Below are positions 50,984 through 60,551 of a stretch of 64,000 nt of DNA, one piece after another (positions within the stretch are counted from its first letter, which is position 1; each line of letters opens with the position of its first letter). The notes under the pieces were generated by a model. The model saw nothing but the letters and a program-made list of their open reading frames with translations. It did no database searches and had not been told where the DNA came from. Source of the DNA: Marinobacter alexandrii. Lineage in GTDB: Bacteria; Pseudomonadota; Gammaproteobacteria; Pseudomonadales; Oleiphilaceae. Location of the stretch: positions 372,001-436,000 of the forward strand of contig NZ_SWKM01000015.1 of NCBI RefSeq assembly GCF_005871205.1. Direction: 5' to 3'. Position numbers and translations under genes: made by a program.

Positions 50984-51119
50984 AGTGAGGATCTTAACGT
51001 CATTGAAGTGTTACGGGTGATTAGCCAATAGTACAAGTTAAGCCAATTATCCGCGAATACACATCAAAAACGGGACCGACTTTAGTCTCAGAGATGTAGA
51101 GCCCTTCAGTCGTAAAGGC

Positions 51120-52139
51120 TTAGAGCATGAGGTCATCGAGGCGATCATTGATTCGTCGAGGGACTTCCAGCTCCACTTCACGAACTGCCTGGCGAATGGC
51201 CGCCAACATCGCGCGTTCATTAGCATTGCCATGACTTTTGATGACAACTCCCTGGAGCCCAAGCAGGCTTGCACCATTGTGACGTGACGGATCCATCAGC
51301 CGCAGCAGGCGACCGATAATGGGGCGCGCCATCATGCCGACAAAACGGCCGTAGAGCGTCCGGGTGAAAGCCTGTTCCATGAGCTCAATCAACAGACCAG
51401 CGACACCCTCCCCGGTTTTCAGCGCGATATTACCGACAAAGCCATCACAAACAACCACATCGGCAACATCCCGGAACAGGTCGCTGCCCTCGACGTAACC
51501 GATGTAATTCAATGTATCGCACTGGGCCAGCATGTGAGAGGCAAGACGCACTTGTTCATTGCCCTTGATTTCCTCTTCGCCGACATTCAGCAACGCCACG
51601 CGTGGCTCGGACTGACCCGACATGGCAGACGCCATCAGAGAACCCATCAGGGCGTACTGATAGAGATTTTCAGCCGTGGAATCGACGTTAGCGCCGAGAT
51701 CAAGAACGTGGCAACGACCACGAAGAGAGGGGATAAGCTTGGAAATCGCCGGCCGTTCAATACCCGGGTACATACGGATCAGAGAACGACCGAACGCCAT
51801 CAGCGCCCCGGTATTACCGGCGCTGACACAACCCTGAGCTTCGCCATCCCGGACCAGGCCGAGGGCGATCGCCATGGAGGAACTTTTTTTGTGGCGAAGG
51901 GCATGGGAGGGGCGCTCATTCATGCGCACCACATCCGCAGCCTCAACAATGCGAATTCTCGCATGCTCTTCACGCAACAAAGCCTCAAGCTCGCTCCGTA
52001 TTCCTACCAGAACGATACTCAAGGCTTCGTTTTCACGCACCGCATCAAGCGCCGCGGAGACCACCACTGCGGCTCCGCGATCACCGCTCATGGCATCAAT
52101 GGCGATGGTTACCGGCTTCACCGTTGCTCCATCAGTCAT
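51120..52139 (-). CDS. plsX: Phosphate acyltransferase PlsX
   Basis: 339 residues. Peripheral membrane enzyme making acyl-phosphate from acyl-ACP for phospholipid synthesis. AIDAMSGDRGA near the N-terminus, ALGLVRDGEAQGCVSAGNTGAL, and VCDGFVGNIALKTGEG match. It follows rpmF after 25 bases. Confidence 0.95.
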   Translation of the reverse strand: MTDGATVKPVTIAIDAMSGDRGAAVVVSAALDAVRENEALSIVLVGIRSELEALLREEHARIRIVEAADVVRMNERPSHALRHKKSSSMAIALGLVRDGEAQGCVSAGNTGALMAFGRSLIRMYPGIERPAISKLIPSLRGRCHVLDLGANVDSTAENLYQYALMGSLMASAMSGQSEPRVALLNVGEEEIKGNEQVRLASHMLAQCDTLNYIGYVEGSDLFRDVADVVVCDGFVGNIALKTGEGVAGLLIELMEQAFTRTLYGRFVGMMARPIIGRLLRLMDPSRHNGASLLGLQGVVIKSHGNANERAMLAAIRQAVREVELEVPRRINDRLDDLML

Positions 52140-52164
52140 CGGGCGGTGCCTGATCGCAACTGAA

Positions 52165-52344
52165 TTACTCGTCAGAAGCTTCGATTACCTGCTTGCCGCG
52201 GTAAAAACCGTCCGGAGAGACGTGGTGACGACGATGAACTTCACCGGTTGTTGAATCGGTGGACAGAGCGGCAGTGCTCAGGGCGTCGTGTGAACGACGC
52301 ATGCCGCGCTTGGAACGAGTCTTGCGGTTTTTCTGTACAGCCAT
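52165..52344 (-). CDS. rpmF: 50S ribosomal protein L32
   Basis: 59 residues ([20 protein letters not shown] ...), read directly from the minus strand. The N-terminal [21 protein letters not shown] block is typical of L32; the C-terminal part [17 protein letters not shown] also matches. The zinc cysteines found in some L32 forms are absent. AGGAGCATAATC before the ATG is the ribosome site. It lies between yceD and plsX. Confidence 0.96.
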   Translation of the reverse strand: MAVQKNRKTRSKRGMRRSHDALSTAALSTDSTTGEVHRRHHVSPDGFYRGKQVIEASDE

Positions 52345-52425
52345 GATTATGCTCCTGACCTGTTTACGTAAATAAAACGTGTGTTCAGTGTAAAGCGCAG
52401 ACTCTCAATCAGAGTCAGCACCTGC

Positions 52426-52980
52426 TTAGTGTTTCGTTTTCTTGAGATCCGCCAACACGCTGAAGGGATTCTCTTTTTTCGGCTCATCCGGCTGCGCCGG
52501 AGATCCGTCTGGCTCGTAGGCTTCCAGGTCTTCGCGGGCTGGACATTCACTGCGCTCATGGAGCGGAAATGCCGGCAGCACCAACAATAGCTCGTCCTCA
52601 ACCATTGACCACAGTTCAGCACTGAAGTCATCCGTCAGGAACGGCTCAAGATCTTTCGGCAGCTGTTGCGCCTGCTCATCGCTGGTTACCAGCCCCAGCG
52701 TAAACTGGGAGTTCAGCGTTGTGCGCATGTCACCCATGCACCGCTGGCACTCAAGGCTAACCAGAGCCTCCAGCTCACCGGAGACAATACGACGGCGCTG
52801 CGCATCCATATAGAAGGACAGCTTAACGTTGCACACAGACCCTTCATCAACGCCCAGAACCGATTCCCGGAAACGAGTCAACGCACTGAGGGGAATGCTT
52901 CCCTCCAGCGTGGTGTTATGCTCCGCCAACCGATAAGGATCGACAGATTTAGGTAACTCGGCGTGTGACGCATTTGACAT
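52426..52980 (-). CDS. yceD: YceD/DUF177 family protein (23S rRNA accumulation factor)
   Basis: 184 residues. VDPYRLAEHNTTLEG at the front and SLECQRCM then CPAREDLEAYEP place it in the DUF177 family; such proteins are needed for normal 23S rRNA levels and always sit upstream of rpmF. Acidic C-terminal tail with KKENPFSVLADLKK as the conserved end. A consensus-like promoter at 52990-53018 would start transcription about three bases before the ATG. Confidence 0.93.
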   Translation of the reverse strand: MSNASHAELPKSVDPYRLAEHNTTLEGSIPLSALTRFRESVLGVDEGSVCNVKLSFYMDAQRRRIVSGELEALVSLECQRCMGDMRTTLNSQFTLGLVTSDEQAQQLPKDLEPFLTDDFSAELWSMVEDELLLVLPAFPLHERSECPAREDLEAYEPDGSPAQPDEPKKENPFSVLADLKKTKH

Positions 52981-52989
52981 AGGCGCGCA

Positions 52990-53018
52990 ATTTTAGGGGC
53001 GCAGCCCTCTGGTGTCAA
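52990..53018 (-). promoter_or_regulatory. Sigma-70 promoter of yceD-rpmF-plsX
   Basis: Minus strand TTGACA (53018-53013), 17 bases, TAAAAT (52995-52990): five or six of six at both boxes and ideal spacing. The expected start (near 52983) leaves almost no leader before ATG 52980. Confidence 0.6.
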
Positions 53019-53115
53019 AGACTTCGTTGTCTTTTGCCCGGAGGTTCCGGTGCAGATAGGTGTATCTTACGATAACCAACTTCGGGCAACTGCCCCGCTC
53101 GGCACAACCCTTAGT

Positions 53116-53159
53116 CATAACTCAGCCATAACTAAGCCATAACCAATCCATAAAAGGAA
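53116..53159 (+). repeat. Four 11-bp direct repeats in front of maf
   Basis: CATAACTCAGC, CATAACTAAGC, CATAACCAATC and CATAAAAGGAA follow each other with no spacer. The last unit contains the maf ribosome site (AAAGGAAA) before ATG 53167. Eleven bases is close to one helical turn. Confidence 0.7.
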
Positions 53160-53166
53160 ACGCCCG

Positions 53167-53763
53167 ATGTCATCGCGCCCCTTACTTCTTGCCTCATCAT
53201 CCCCATACCGCCGGGAACTGCTGGAGCGATTCGGCCTGCCATTCGAGACCGCAAGCCCCGACATCGACGAAAGCCCCAGGCCCGGCGACAGCCCGGAACA
53301 ACTGGCCACCCGCCTGGCAGAATCCAAGGCTCGCGCCCTGGCAAACCAATACCCACAACACTGGATCATTGGCTCCGACCAGGTGGCCTGCCTGCCCGAT
53401 GGCACCCTGTTATCAAAACCGGGCAGCCATGAGCAAGCCGTCAGCCAATTGCAACGCAGCAGCGGCCAGACCGTGCAATTCCTGACCGGCCTCACCCTAC
53501 TCGACCCAAGCGCAGACCGGGCACAAGCCCACTGCGAGCGCTTTTCCGTGCAATTCCGGGAACTGTCCGAGGAAGAAATCGAAGGCTACCTAAACAAGGA
53601 GCAGCCCTATGACTGCGCTGGCAGCTTCCGCATGGAAGGCCTGGGAATCACGCTATTCAAAGCCATGGAGGGGCGCGACCCGAACAGTCTGATTGGCCTG
53701 CCCCTGATCGCGCTGAATGACATGCTGAGAAACTGGGGACTCAATCCACTGCTGACCCGCTAA
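53167..53763 (+). CDS. maf: Maf-like nucleoside triphosphate pyrophosphatase
   Basis: 198 residues. Removes non-canonical or methylated nucleotides; the YceF branch prefers 7-methyl-GTP, but the branch is not proven here. LLLASSSPYRRELLERFGL at the N-terminus, SPDIDESP, IIGSDQVA and EPYDCAGSF-type QPYDCAGSFRMEG follow. Divergent from yceD, as in Pseudomonas. Confidence 0.94.
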   Translation: MSSRPLLLASSSPYRRELLERFGLPFETASPDIDESPRPGDSPEQLATRLAESKARALANQYPQHWIIGSDQVACLPDGTLLSKPGSHEQAVSQLQRSSGQTVQFLTGLTLLDPSADRAQAHCERFSVQFRELSEEEIEGYLNKEQPYDCAGSFRMEGLGITLFKAMEGRDPNSLIGLPLIALNDMLRNWGLNPLLTR

Positions 53764-53784
53764 GCAGCGAATCAGCAGAGAGTG

Positions 53785-54828
53785 TTAGCGCAGCTCCAGC
53801 CGGGACTCCAGCATCTGGCCGGCAAACCCTTCCCCGAAAGCGACGCCAAGCTGATCAACAATATCCTGCAGCGGTGACTTACGCCGACTGTAATCCACCA
53901 GATCCTCCTGGCCTACGAGCTGTCGCGCCACCCAGGAGGAACTGCCAAGCCCGTCAATGAGCCCCAACTCTTTGGCCTGCTCGCCACTCCAGATCAGACC
54001 ACTGAACAGACGCTCGTCATCGGCCAGCCGATCACCCCGACCCGCTTTCACCGCCTCAATGAACTGCTCATGGGTGTTCTCCAGCACGCCCTGCCAGAAC
54101 ACCACCTCTTCCTCCTGTTCTGGCGAGAACGGATCCAAGAAGGCCTTGTTGTCACCAGCAGTGTACAACCGACGCTCAACTCCCAGCTTCTCCATCACTC
54201 CAGTGAAACCAAAACCACCGGCAACAACCCCGATGGACCCCACCAGGCTGGCTCGGTTGGCATAGATTTCATCGGCAGCGGAGGCAATGTAGTAGGCGCC
54301 CGAGGCACCAACATCGGAAATGACTGAGTACACCTTCTTGTCCGGATACTCCTCGCGCAGGCGCTTGATCTCATCGTACACGTAGCCAGACTGCACCGGG
54401 CTTCCGCCAGGACTGTTGATGCGCAACACCACGGCCACGGCATTCTTTTCCTCGAACGCCGTGCGCAGCGCGCCAACGATGTTGTCGGCGCTGGCCAGCT
54501 CATCGGCAGCAATCGGCCCATTGATCTCAACCAGCGCGGTGTGCTTACCGGTCGCCGAGTCGATGGTATCGCCGAGTGGAAATTTGAACATGAAAAGCAG
54601 AGCGAACAGATAGCCGAACGTCAGGAACTTGAAGAATATCCCCCAGCGACGACTGCGACGCTGCTCCGATTGCAGCGACATCACCAGCTTTTCGATCAGC
54701 TTCCAGTCTCGCCCGGATTCGGGAGGCAGGTTTGGCGTCTTTCGGCCCGCCTTGGGCTTGGCACCACCCTCTTGCTCCACCGGCTTATCGCCCCAATCGG
54801 GGTTATTATCGGAATCCCAGTCAGTCAT
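53785..54828 (-). CDS. sppA: Signal peptide peptidase SppA, S49 family
   Basis: 347 residues, the short one-domain form. One membrane segment (about 65-83, FFKFLTFGYLFALLFMF) anchors it, the rest is periplasmic. ALVEINGPIAADE starts the domain; the catalytic Ser is in VGASGAYYIASAAD with RASLVGSIGV following, and a Lys is supplied further on. It degrades remnant signal peptides. The N-terminal 60 residues are charged and cytoplasmic. Confidence 0.93.
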   Translation of the reverse strand: MTDWDSDNNPDWGDKPVEQEGGAKPKAGRKTPNLPPESGRDWKLIEKLVMSLQSEQRRSRRWGIFFKFLTFGYLFALLFMFKFPLGDTIDSATGKHTALVEINGPIAADELASADNIVGALRTAFEEKNAVAVVLRINSPGGSPVQSGYVYDEIKRLREEYPDKKVYSVISDVGASGAYYIASAADEIYANRASLVGSIGVVAGGFGFTGVMEKLGVERRLYTAGDNKAFLDPFSPEQEEEVVFWQGVLENTHEQFIEAVKAGRGDRLADDERLFSGLIWSGEQAKELGLIDGLGSSSWVARQLVGQEDLVDYSRRKSPLQDIVDQLGVAFGEGFAGQMLESRLELR

Positions 54829-54866
54829 GCATACATCCTGTCAGCAACGTTCAAATAGAACTGGCG

Positions 54867-55514
54867 TTAAAGCCCCAACACCTTACGAAGATCCGGCACC
54901 GTGTCGACAATGGCGTGCGGCGAGTAGTCGCCGAGCACATCGCGCTTGTGCACACCCCACTCCACACCGATGGACGGCATGCCAATCCGCTGGGCCATAT
55001 CAAGGTCATAGCGGGTATCGCCGATCATCACTGCATCCGCCGGCTCAATACCGTAGAACCGGACAATCTCCTCGAGCATGGCAGGGTCTGGCTTCGACCG
55101 GGTTTCATCGGCGCAACGAGTAATATTGAAATGCGGACCAAGACCACTGGAATCCAGCGCCATGTCCAGGCCACGCCTGCTCTTGCCAGTCGCCACCGAA
55201 CATCCGAGGCCCGCGCCACGAATATCAGTCACCACATCGGCCATGCCGGCAAAGACATTCTGGGGCGTAGTTACCTTGCTGAAGAAGTAGCGGCCATAGC
55301 CTTCGCGAATAGCTGTCATCTCCTCCCGACTAATGCCCGGGTAGAGTTTCTCAAGCGCCTCAATCATGCCGAGACCAATAATGTCGCGATACGCCTCCCG
55401 CTCCAGTTGCGGGTAACCCAGTTCGGTCGCAGCCTGATGCAGACTTTCGGCAATGTGCTCCACGGAATCCACCAGGGTCCCGTCCCAATCAAATATGACA
55501 ACCTTGACCTTCAT
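54867..55514 (-). CDS. HAD-family hydrolase, phosphoglycolate-phosphatase-like
   Basis: 215 residues. HAD motif I FDWDGTLVDS, motif II VATGKSRRGL, motif III/IV KPDPAML and MIGDTRYDLDMA. A helical cap lies between motifs I and II (subfamily IA). Starts one codon step after the rluC stop, so translation is coupled. In Pseudomonas a HAD gene of the same type occupies this spot. The substrate is not evident. Confidence 0.9.
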   Translation of the reverse strand: MKVKVVIFDWDGTLVDSVEHIAESLHQAATELGYPQLEREAYRDIIGLGMIEALEKLYPGISREEMTAIREGYGRYFFSKVTTPQNVFAGMADVVTDIRGAGLGCSVATGKSRRGLDMALDSSGLGPHFNITRCADETRSKPDPAMLEEIVRFYGIEPADAVMIGDTRYDLDMAQRIGMPSIGVEWGVHKRDVLGDYSPHAIVDTVPDLRKVLGL

Positions 55515-56621
55515 CTATTGGTTCCTGTTGCGCGCTTCCAGAATTTTGAGCACATCCGCAAATGCATCGTCGTAGGGTGCCTCCAACCGCATCGGCTCAC
55601 CGGTAACCGGTAAACTGAATTCGAGCGCCCGGGCGTGAAGCATAAGCCGCTGACCACCAACAGCACGGAAGGCCTTGAGGCTTACATCATCCATATACTT
55701 GTCGTCACCGGCAATCGGATGACCCTCGCAGGTGCAGTGCACGCGTATCTGATGGGTCCGACCGGTAACCGGAGACGCCTCGACCAGACTGTACCCTTCA
55801 TAGCGCTGTAGGCAGCGAAACAGAGTCAGAGACTCCTTGCCGGCGTCATCAACCTTCACCCGACGCTCGCCATTGGGCATCTCGTAGCGCAGCAAAGGCG
55901 CCTCTACCCGCTTTACCGCCTCCGACCAGTGACCACTCACCAGGGCATGGTAGTGCTTGCGGATACGCTTATGGCGCAATTCATCCTGCAGGAAACGCAG
56001 GGCCGAACGCTTCTTGGCCACCATTACCAGGCCGGAAGTATCCCGGTCGAGCCGATGCACCAGCTCCAGGAAGCGGGATTCTGGGCGCGCCGAACGCAGC
56101 ACTTCAATCAAACCGAAGCTGAGCCCGCTACCACCGTGAACGGCAATGCCAGAGGGCTTGTTAACCACCAGCATCTGCTCGTTCTCGAACACCACCGCGG
56201 CTTCCATGACACCCTGAACCCGGGCACCCGGCTCCACCTGGGTCGGCTTCTCCTTAATGGTCACCGGCGGGATACGAACCTGGTCGCCGGCTTTCAATCG
56301 GGTATCAGGCTTGACCCGGCCCTTGTTGACGCGCACCTCGCCTTTTCGAACCACCCTATAGATAATGCTCTTGGGCACACCGCGAAGCTGAGCCAGCAGA
56401 AAATTATCGACCCTTTGCCCCTCGTTATCTTCATCGACAACGACCACCTGAACCCCCTGGCGCACCTCTTTCCGCTCAGTTTGACGCTCAGTGCTCGGGC
56501 GACGATCAGTTCCGATGCGCTCGGTGCTCGGCGACTTGCGCGCGGCATCCCGGGCCCGAGGGGCGGCGGCTTTTGCCGGTCGCTTTGCGGCGGATTTTCT
56601 GCGCGCGGGCTTGCGGGACAT
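55515..56621 (-). CDS. rluC: 23S rRNA pseudouridine synthase RluC
   Basis: 368 residues from ATG 56621, with AAGGAATTCT upstream. A basic N-terminal extension (residues 1-50, rich in Lys, Arg and Ala) precedes the S4 RNA-binding domain (about 65-125) and the RluA-type catalytic domain with HRLDRDTSGLVMVAK, whose Asp is the catalytic residue. Modifies U955, U2504 and U2580 (E. coli numbers) in 23S rRNA. Divergent from rne. The 50-residue extension is longer than I expect. Confidence 0.93.
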   Translation of the reverse strand: MSRKPARRKSAAKRPAKAAAPRARDAARKSPSTERIGTDRRPSTERQTERKEVRQGVQVVVVDEDNEGQRVDNFLLAQLRGVPKSIIYRVVRKGEVRVNKGRVKPDTRLKAGDQVRIPPVTIKEKPTQVEPGARVQGVMEAAVVFENEQMLVVNKPSGIAVHGGSGLSFGLIEVLRSARPESRFLELVHRLDRDTSGLVMVAKKRSALRFLQDELRHKRIRKHYHALVSGHWSEAVKRVEAPLLRYEMPNGERRVKVDDAGKESLTLFRCLQRYEGYSLVEASPVTGRTHQIRVHCTCEGHPIAGDDKYMDDVSLKAFRAVGGQRLMLHARALEFSLPVTGEPMRLEAPYDDAFADVLKILEARNRNQ

Positions 56622-57215
56622 AGAATTCCTTAGGAGCAGGTGATTGCAGCATTGAATGGCCACCCGAATGCTGTTATATTCCGGCGTGCTCTGTCGTTTG
56701 TCTACGGCCTGACAGACTCTAGTCAGAAGCCGGAGCGGCAGAAGTATACCGACACTATTCGAGAGTTTGAACGCCGCATGCCCAATCACTATCGGGCAAC
56801 GGCGGAGAAAATGCTCCCGGGGCCCCAGGACAGACCGATGACGGCTGCACCCTGCTTCCGGGAGAGTATTAAAACCGTACGGAAAACCGACGGGCGACAT
56901 CGCGAAGAATCATTGCCACCCAGGGCCGGGCCGTCCAGCTTACGAATACGACGTGAGACCCAGGCACCTGAGTGAACCTGAAAACGGATTATATGCGTCA
57001 ACAGACATCAACTTTATACGACCTCTCGCTGCCCACAGGTGGCCAGACTGTCGGTGGTCTAAGACCAATAGGATCGCACCCCATAAGGGTCTGATTCGTC
57101 TGGCCGCCGGTATGCTCTTGATGTAGAAGAGCCCCGCGGCACGCACATCCTGCTTCGCTGATACGACCCCTCATGGTTTTCTGTCAAAATTAAACGACAG
57201 GAACTTCTTCTTTCC
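56622..57215 (+). other. 594-base region between rluC and rne, mostly the rne leader
   Basis: Holds divergent promoters and a probable long 5' leader of rne. RNase E leaders in related bacteria are long and let RNase E cut its own mRNA. Possible stems: CTCCCGG (56814-56820) with CCGGGAG (56858-56864), and GCTCTT / AAGAGC (57114-57132) about 85 bases before the start. Short open frames here (for example 56640-56975) have no ribosome site or recognised sequence. Confidence 0.5.
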
Positions 57216-60200
57216 ATGAAAAGAATGCTCATCAATGCAACTCATCCCGAAGAGTTGCGCGTCGCACTGGTCGACGGCCAGCGTCTGTTCGACCTTGATA
57301 TCGAATCCAGTTCCCGCGAGCAGAAAAAAGCCAACATCTACAAGGGCCGCATTACCCGCGTTGAGCCCAGTCTTGAGGCCGCCTTTGTCGACTTCGGCGC
57401 CGAGCGCCACGGCTTTCTGCCCCTGAAGGAAATCTCCAAAGAGTACTTCAAGAAATCACCCGGCCAGATCGAAGGCAAGGTCAACATCAAGGACGTGGTC
57501 GCCGAAGGCCAGGAAGTCATCGTCCAGGTTGATAAGGAAGAGCGCGGCAACAAAGGCGCTGCCCTGACCACCTTCATCTCCCTTGCCGGACGCTACCTGG
57601 TTTTGATGCCCAACAACGCCCGCGCCGGAGGTATTTCCCGTCGCATCGAAGGCGAAGAGCGGGCTCAGCTCAAGGAAGCCATGAACGACGTTCAGGTGCC
57701 CAAGTCCATGGGCATCATCGTGCGTACCGCCGGCATTGGCCGCAACTCCGAAGAACTTCAGTGGGATCTCGACTACCTGGTGCAGTTCTGGGAAGCCATC
57801 ACCCAAGCCGCCGGCGAACGTAAAGCCCCCTTCCTGATTCACCAGGAAAGCAACGTGATCATCCGCGCCGTGCGCGACTACCTCCGTCAGGACATCGGCG
57901 AAGTGCTGATCGACTCCAACAGTGTTTACGAGGACGTTCTGAACTTCGTCCGCGCTGTGATGCCCACGTTCGAGAACAAGATCAAGCTGTACAAGGATGA
58001 AATCCCACTGTTCAGCCGCTACCAGATCGAAGGCCAGATCGAGACTGCTTTCCAGCGTGAAGTGAAGCTGCCATCCGGCGGCTCCATCGTCATCGATCCG
58101 ACCGAAGCCCTGGTGTCCATCGACATCAACTCCTCCCGCGCTACCAAGGGTCACGACATTGAGGAGACCGCACTGCAGACCAACCTGGAAGCGGCGGAAG
58201 AAATCGCCCGTCAGTTGCGCCTGCGTGATATGGGAGGCCTGATCGTTATCGACTTCATCGACATGACACCGGCCAAGCACCAGCGTGAAGTTGAACAAAA
58301 GATCCGCGAAGCTCTGGAAATTGACCGCGCCCGAGTTCAGGTCGGCAAGATCTCCCGCTTTGGCCTGCTCGAGATGTCCCGCCAGCGCCTGCGCCCCTCT
58401 CTGGGCGAGACCCGCAGCGAAGTCTGCCCTCGCTGTGAAGGCCAGGGCACGATTCGTGGCATCGAGTCGCTGGCACTGAGCATCATGCGCCTGATTTACG
58501 AAGAGTCCTCCAAGGAGAAGACCGGCGAAGTTCGTGCCGTGGTTCCCGTTTCCGTGGCGACCTTCCTGCTGAACGAAAAGCGCAAGCAGCTGGCCGATAT
58601 CGAAGCGGACCAGGAAGTGAGCGTGGTTGTGGTACCCGTTCCGCACATGGAAACACCGCATTTTGAAATTCTGAGAATGCGCCAGGACGAGACCACACCT
58701 GAGCACGTTTCCAGCCACCAGGTGGCCCAGGAATACAGCGTGCGTGAGGAAGAGGTATTCGAGGCACCGGCTCCTGAGCGCCCGGCTCGCGAACAGGCCG
58801 CCGTTAAGGCCATTCGCCCGAGTGCACCGGCCCCCACCTCGGCCGCGAAAGCAGTCGAGGCGCCAGAACAGGAAGAAGGCCTGTTCCGCCGTCTGGGTCG
58901 CAAGATCGCCGGCTTCTTCAGCGATGAAGAAGCTCAGACCGAAGAGAGCCGCGACAAGAACAAGGCTGCCCGTGAAGACCGCCGCAACCAGGGTCGCCAG
59001 GACCGTCGCAAATCCCGCGTAGCCCGCGATGATCAACGCGCTGGTGGCAACCGCAGCGGCAGTGATCGTCGCCAGGGCGGCCAGCAAGGCCGCGGTGACG
59101 ACAACCGTGGACGCGGGCGCAACCGCGGCGACGACCAGAACCGCAACGCCCAGAAACGCCCGGCAGCCGACAAGAGCGTCGAGAGCAAAGGTGCTGATAA
59201 CCGTGGCGGCGACAACAAAGGTGGTGATGGCCGCAGGGACAATCAAAACCGTGGTCGTGGCCAGGGTCGCAACAAGCCCCAGCGCGAGCAGAAGGAAGCG
59301 CAGGAGCAGAAGGACCAGACGGACCAGAAGGTCCAACAGGATACTGGCAAGAAACCAGCCAGCGCTGACAAAGGCGGTTCGGCCGACAAAGGTGGTTCAG
59401 CCGAAAAAGGCCGTAAGCCCCGTCGTCAACGTGGTCGCGATGGCTCGCCGTCCGACACTCCAACCTCTACTCCGGCCGATCGCAAGACTTCACGCAGCGA
59501 AAAGCACCAGAAGGACACCCAGCCTGAGCAAACGGCCGATACTGGCAAGCAGGATGTAAGGGCTGCCGAAGGTCGCCAAAAGCCGCGCGAGAAAGTAGCA
59601 CCGGAGAAGGCGGCCGACAACAAGCCGGCCCAGGATACCGGCGCACCGACGCAGGCCAAAGCTGAGCCCAAAACAGAAGCCAAGACCGAAGCCAAGCCAG
59701 AGACCAAGGGCGAGACAGCGAAGCCCTCAGCGAAAGCGGAGAGCACTCAGCCGGCCAAGGCAAAAAGCACTCCGGAGCCGAAGGCTGCGGATAAGCCCGA
59801 GACCAAGGCGGAAGCCAAGGCCGAGTCAGCCCAAGAAGCTCCGGTGAAGCGGGCCAAGCCAGCCAAGGCTGACGAGCAAGCCAACACCGCCGCAGCCGCA
59901 GACAGCAAAGAAGCCGACAAGCCGGCGGCGAAGGCCGACACAGCCAAGCCGTCGCCAAGCCCGGAAGCCAAACCTGCCGCAGAAGAAAAGCCGGCAGCAG
60001 AGGCCGAGACCATTGAGCAGAAGCCGGCCCCGCAGAAGGCCGCCCAGGAAACTGGCGCGGACCAGAAAGCAACTGAGCAGACAACTCCTGAGCAGAAGAC
60101 TCCTGAGCAGAAGACTCCGGAGCAGAAGGCTCCGGAGCAGAAAGCGCCCCGGCAAGAAGCGGCTGAAGAGAAGAAGCCTGAGCAGTCAGGGCCAGAGCAA

Positions 60201-60548
60201 AAGCCAGCCAAGGCAAAAGCGCCTGAGCAAGAGGCCGCTAAGGCAGCCCCGGCAGAGCCGAAGGCGCCCGCTCAGAAGGAAACGGCTGCCAAGGCACCCG
60301 AGCAGAAGGTTGCTGAAGCCAAACCCGCAGAGAAGGCTCCGGAGCCGAAGCCTGCGGCAGCAGAATCCAAGCCAGAAACCGCCAAGCCTGCCTCTTCAGT
60401 AGCAGCGGCAGATCAGGAAAAGGCCGCAGCCGAGTCCAAGCCGGCCGTTGAAGTTCCGGTGACACCGGGCCGCGCCTACAATGATCCGAGAGAAGTCCGT
60501 AAGCGCCAACGCGCTGCGGAAGAGGCCAAGAAAGCCGGGAGTAATTAA
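57216..60548 (+). CDS. rne: Ribonuclease E
   Basis: 1110 residues. Essential endoribonuclease for mRNA decay and rRNA/tRNA processing, scaffold of the degradosome at the inner membrane. The catalytic half keeps E. coli numbering: S1 domain around 35-120, Mg-binding Asp303 (VSIDINSS) and Asp346 (VIDFIDM), zinc-link Cys404 and Cys407 (CPRCEGQG). After about residue 530 it is disordered: an amphipathic part ([14 protein letters not shown], about 563-576) that may touch the membrane, Arg/Gly/Asp-rich RNA-binding stretches (590-720), and a long Ala/Lys/Pro/Glu/Gln tract (800-1080). It ends with [14 protein letters not shown], which resembles the NDPR short motif reported for Pseudomonas RNase E as a partner site (from memory). 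The ribosome site is weak (AGGAA, 13 bases away). Confidence 0.96.
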   Translation: MKRMLINATHPEELRVALVDGQRLFDLDIESSSREQKKANIYKGRITRVEPSLEAAFVDFGAERHGFLPLKEISKEYFKKSPGQIEGKVNIKDVVAEGQEVIVQVDKEERGNKGAALTTFISLAGRYLVLMPNNARAGGISRRIEGEERAQLKEAMNDVQVPKSMGIIVRTAGIGRNSEELQWDLDYLVQFWEAITQAAGERKAPFLIHQESNVIIRAVRDYLRQDIGEVLIDSNSVYEDVLNFVRAVMPTFENKIKLYKDEIPLFSRYQIEGQIETAFQREVKLPSGGSIVIDPTEALVSIDINSSRATKGHDIEETALQTNLEAAEEIARQLRLRDMGGLIVIDFIDMTPAKHQREVEQKIREALEIDRARVQVGKISRFGLLEMSRQRLRPSLGETRSEVCPRCEGQGTIRGIESLALSIMRLIYEESSKEKTGEVRAVVPVSVATFLLNEKRKQLADIEADQEVSVVVVPVPHMETPHFEILRMRQDETTPEHVSSHQVAQEYSVREEEVFEAPAPERPAREQAAVKAIRPSAPAPTSAAKAVEAPEQEEGLFRRLGRKIAGFFSDEEAQTEESRDKNKAAREDRRNQGRQDRRKSRVARDDQRAGGNRSGSDRRQGGQQGRGDDNRGRGRNRGDDQNRNAQKRPAADKSVESKGADNRGGDNKGGDGRRDNQNRGRGQGRNKPQREQKEAQEQKDQTDQKVQQDTGKKPASADKGGSADKGGSAEKGRKPRRQRGRDGSPSDTPTSTPADRKTSRSEKHQKDTQPEQTADTGKQDVRAAEGRQKPREKVAPEKAADNKPAQDTGAPTQAKAEPKTEAKTEAKPETKGETAKPSAKAESTQPAKAKSTPEPKAADKPETKAEAKAESAQEAPVKRAKPAKADEQANTAAAADSKEADKPAAKADTAKPSPSPEAKPAAEEKPAAEAETIEQKPAPQKAAQETGADQKATEQTTPEQKTPEQKTPEQKAPEQKAPRQEAAEEKKPEQSGPEQKPAKAKAPEQEAAKAAPAEPKAPAQKETAAKAPEQKVAEAKPAEKAPEPKPAAAESKPETAKPASSVAAADQEKAAAESKPAVEVPVTPGRAYNDPREVRKRQRAAEEAKKAGSN
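60084..60143 (+). repeat. Four 15-bp tandem repeats inside rne
   Basis: Units of the form ACTCCTGAGCAGAAG, encoding (T/A)PEQK; the first two are identical and the next two differ at one to three bases. More degenerate copies flank them. Such a tract can change copy number without a frameshift. Confidence 0.8.
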
Positions 60549-60551
60549 AGA

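Noticed and set aside
57456-59336. A 626-codon open frame opposite rne
   Set aside because: It is produced by the codon bias of rne on the other strand. It has no ribosome site and its predicted protein is a run of Leu, Ala and Val typical of such shadows.
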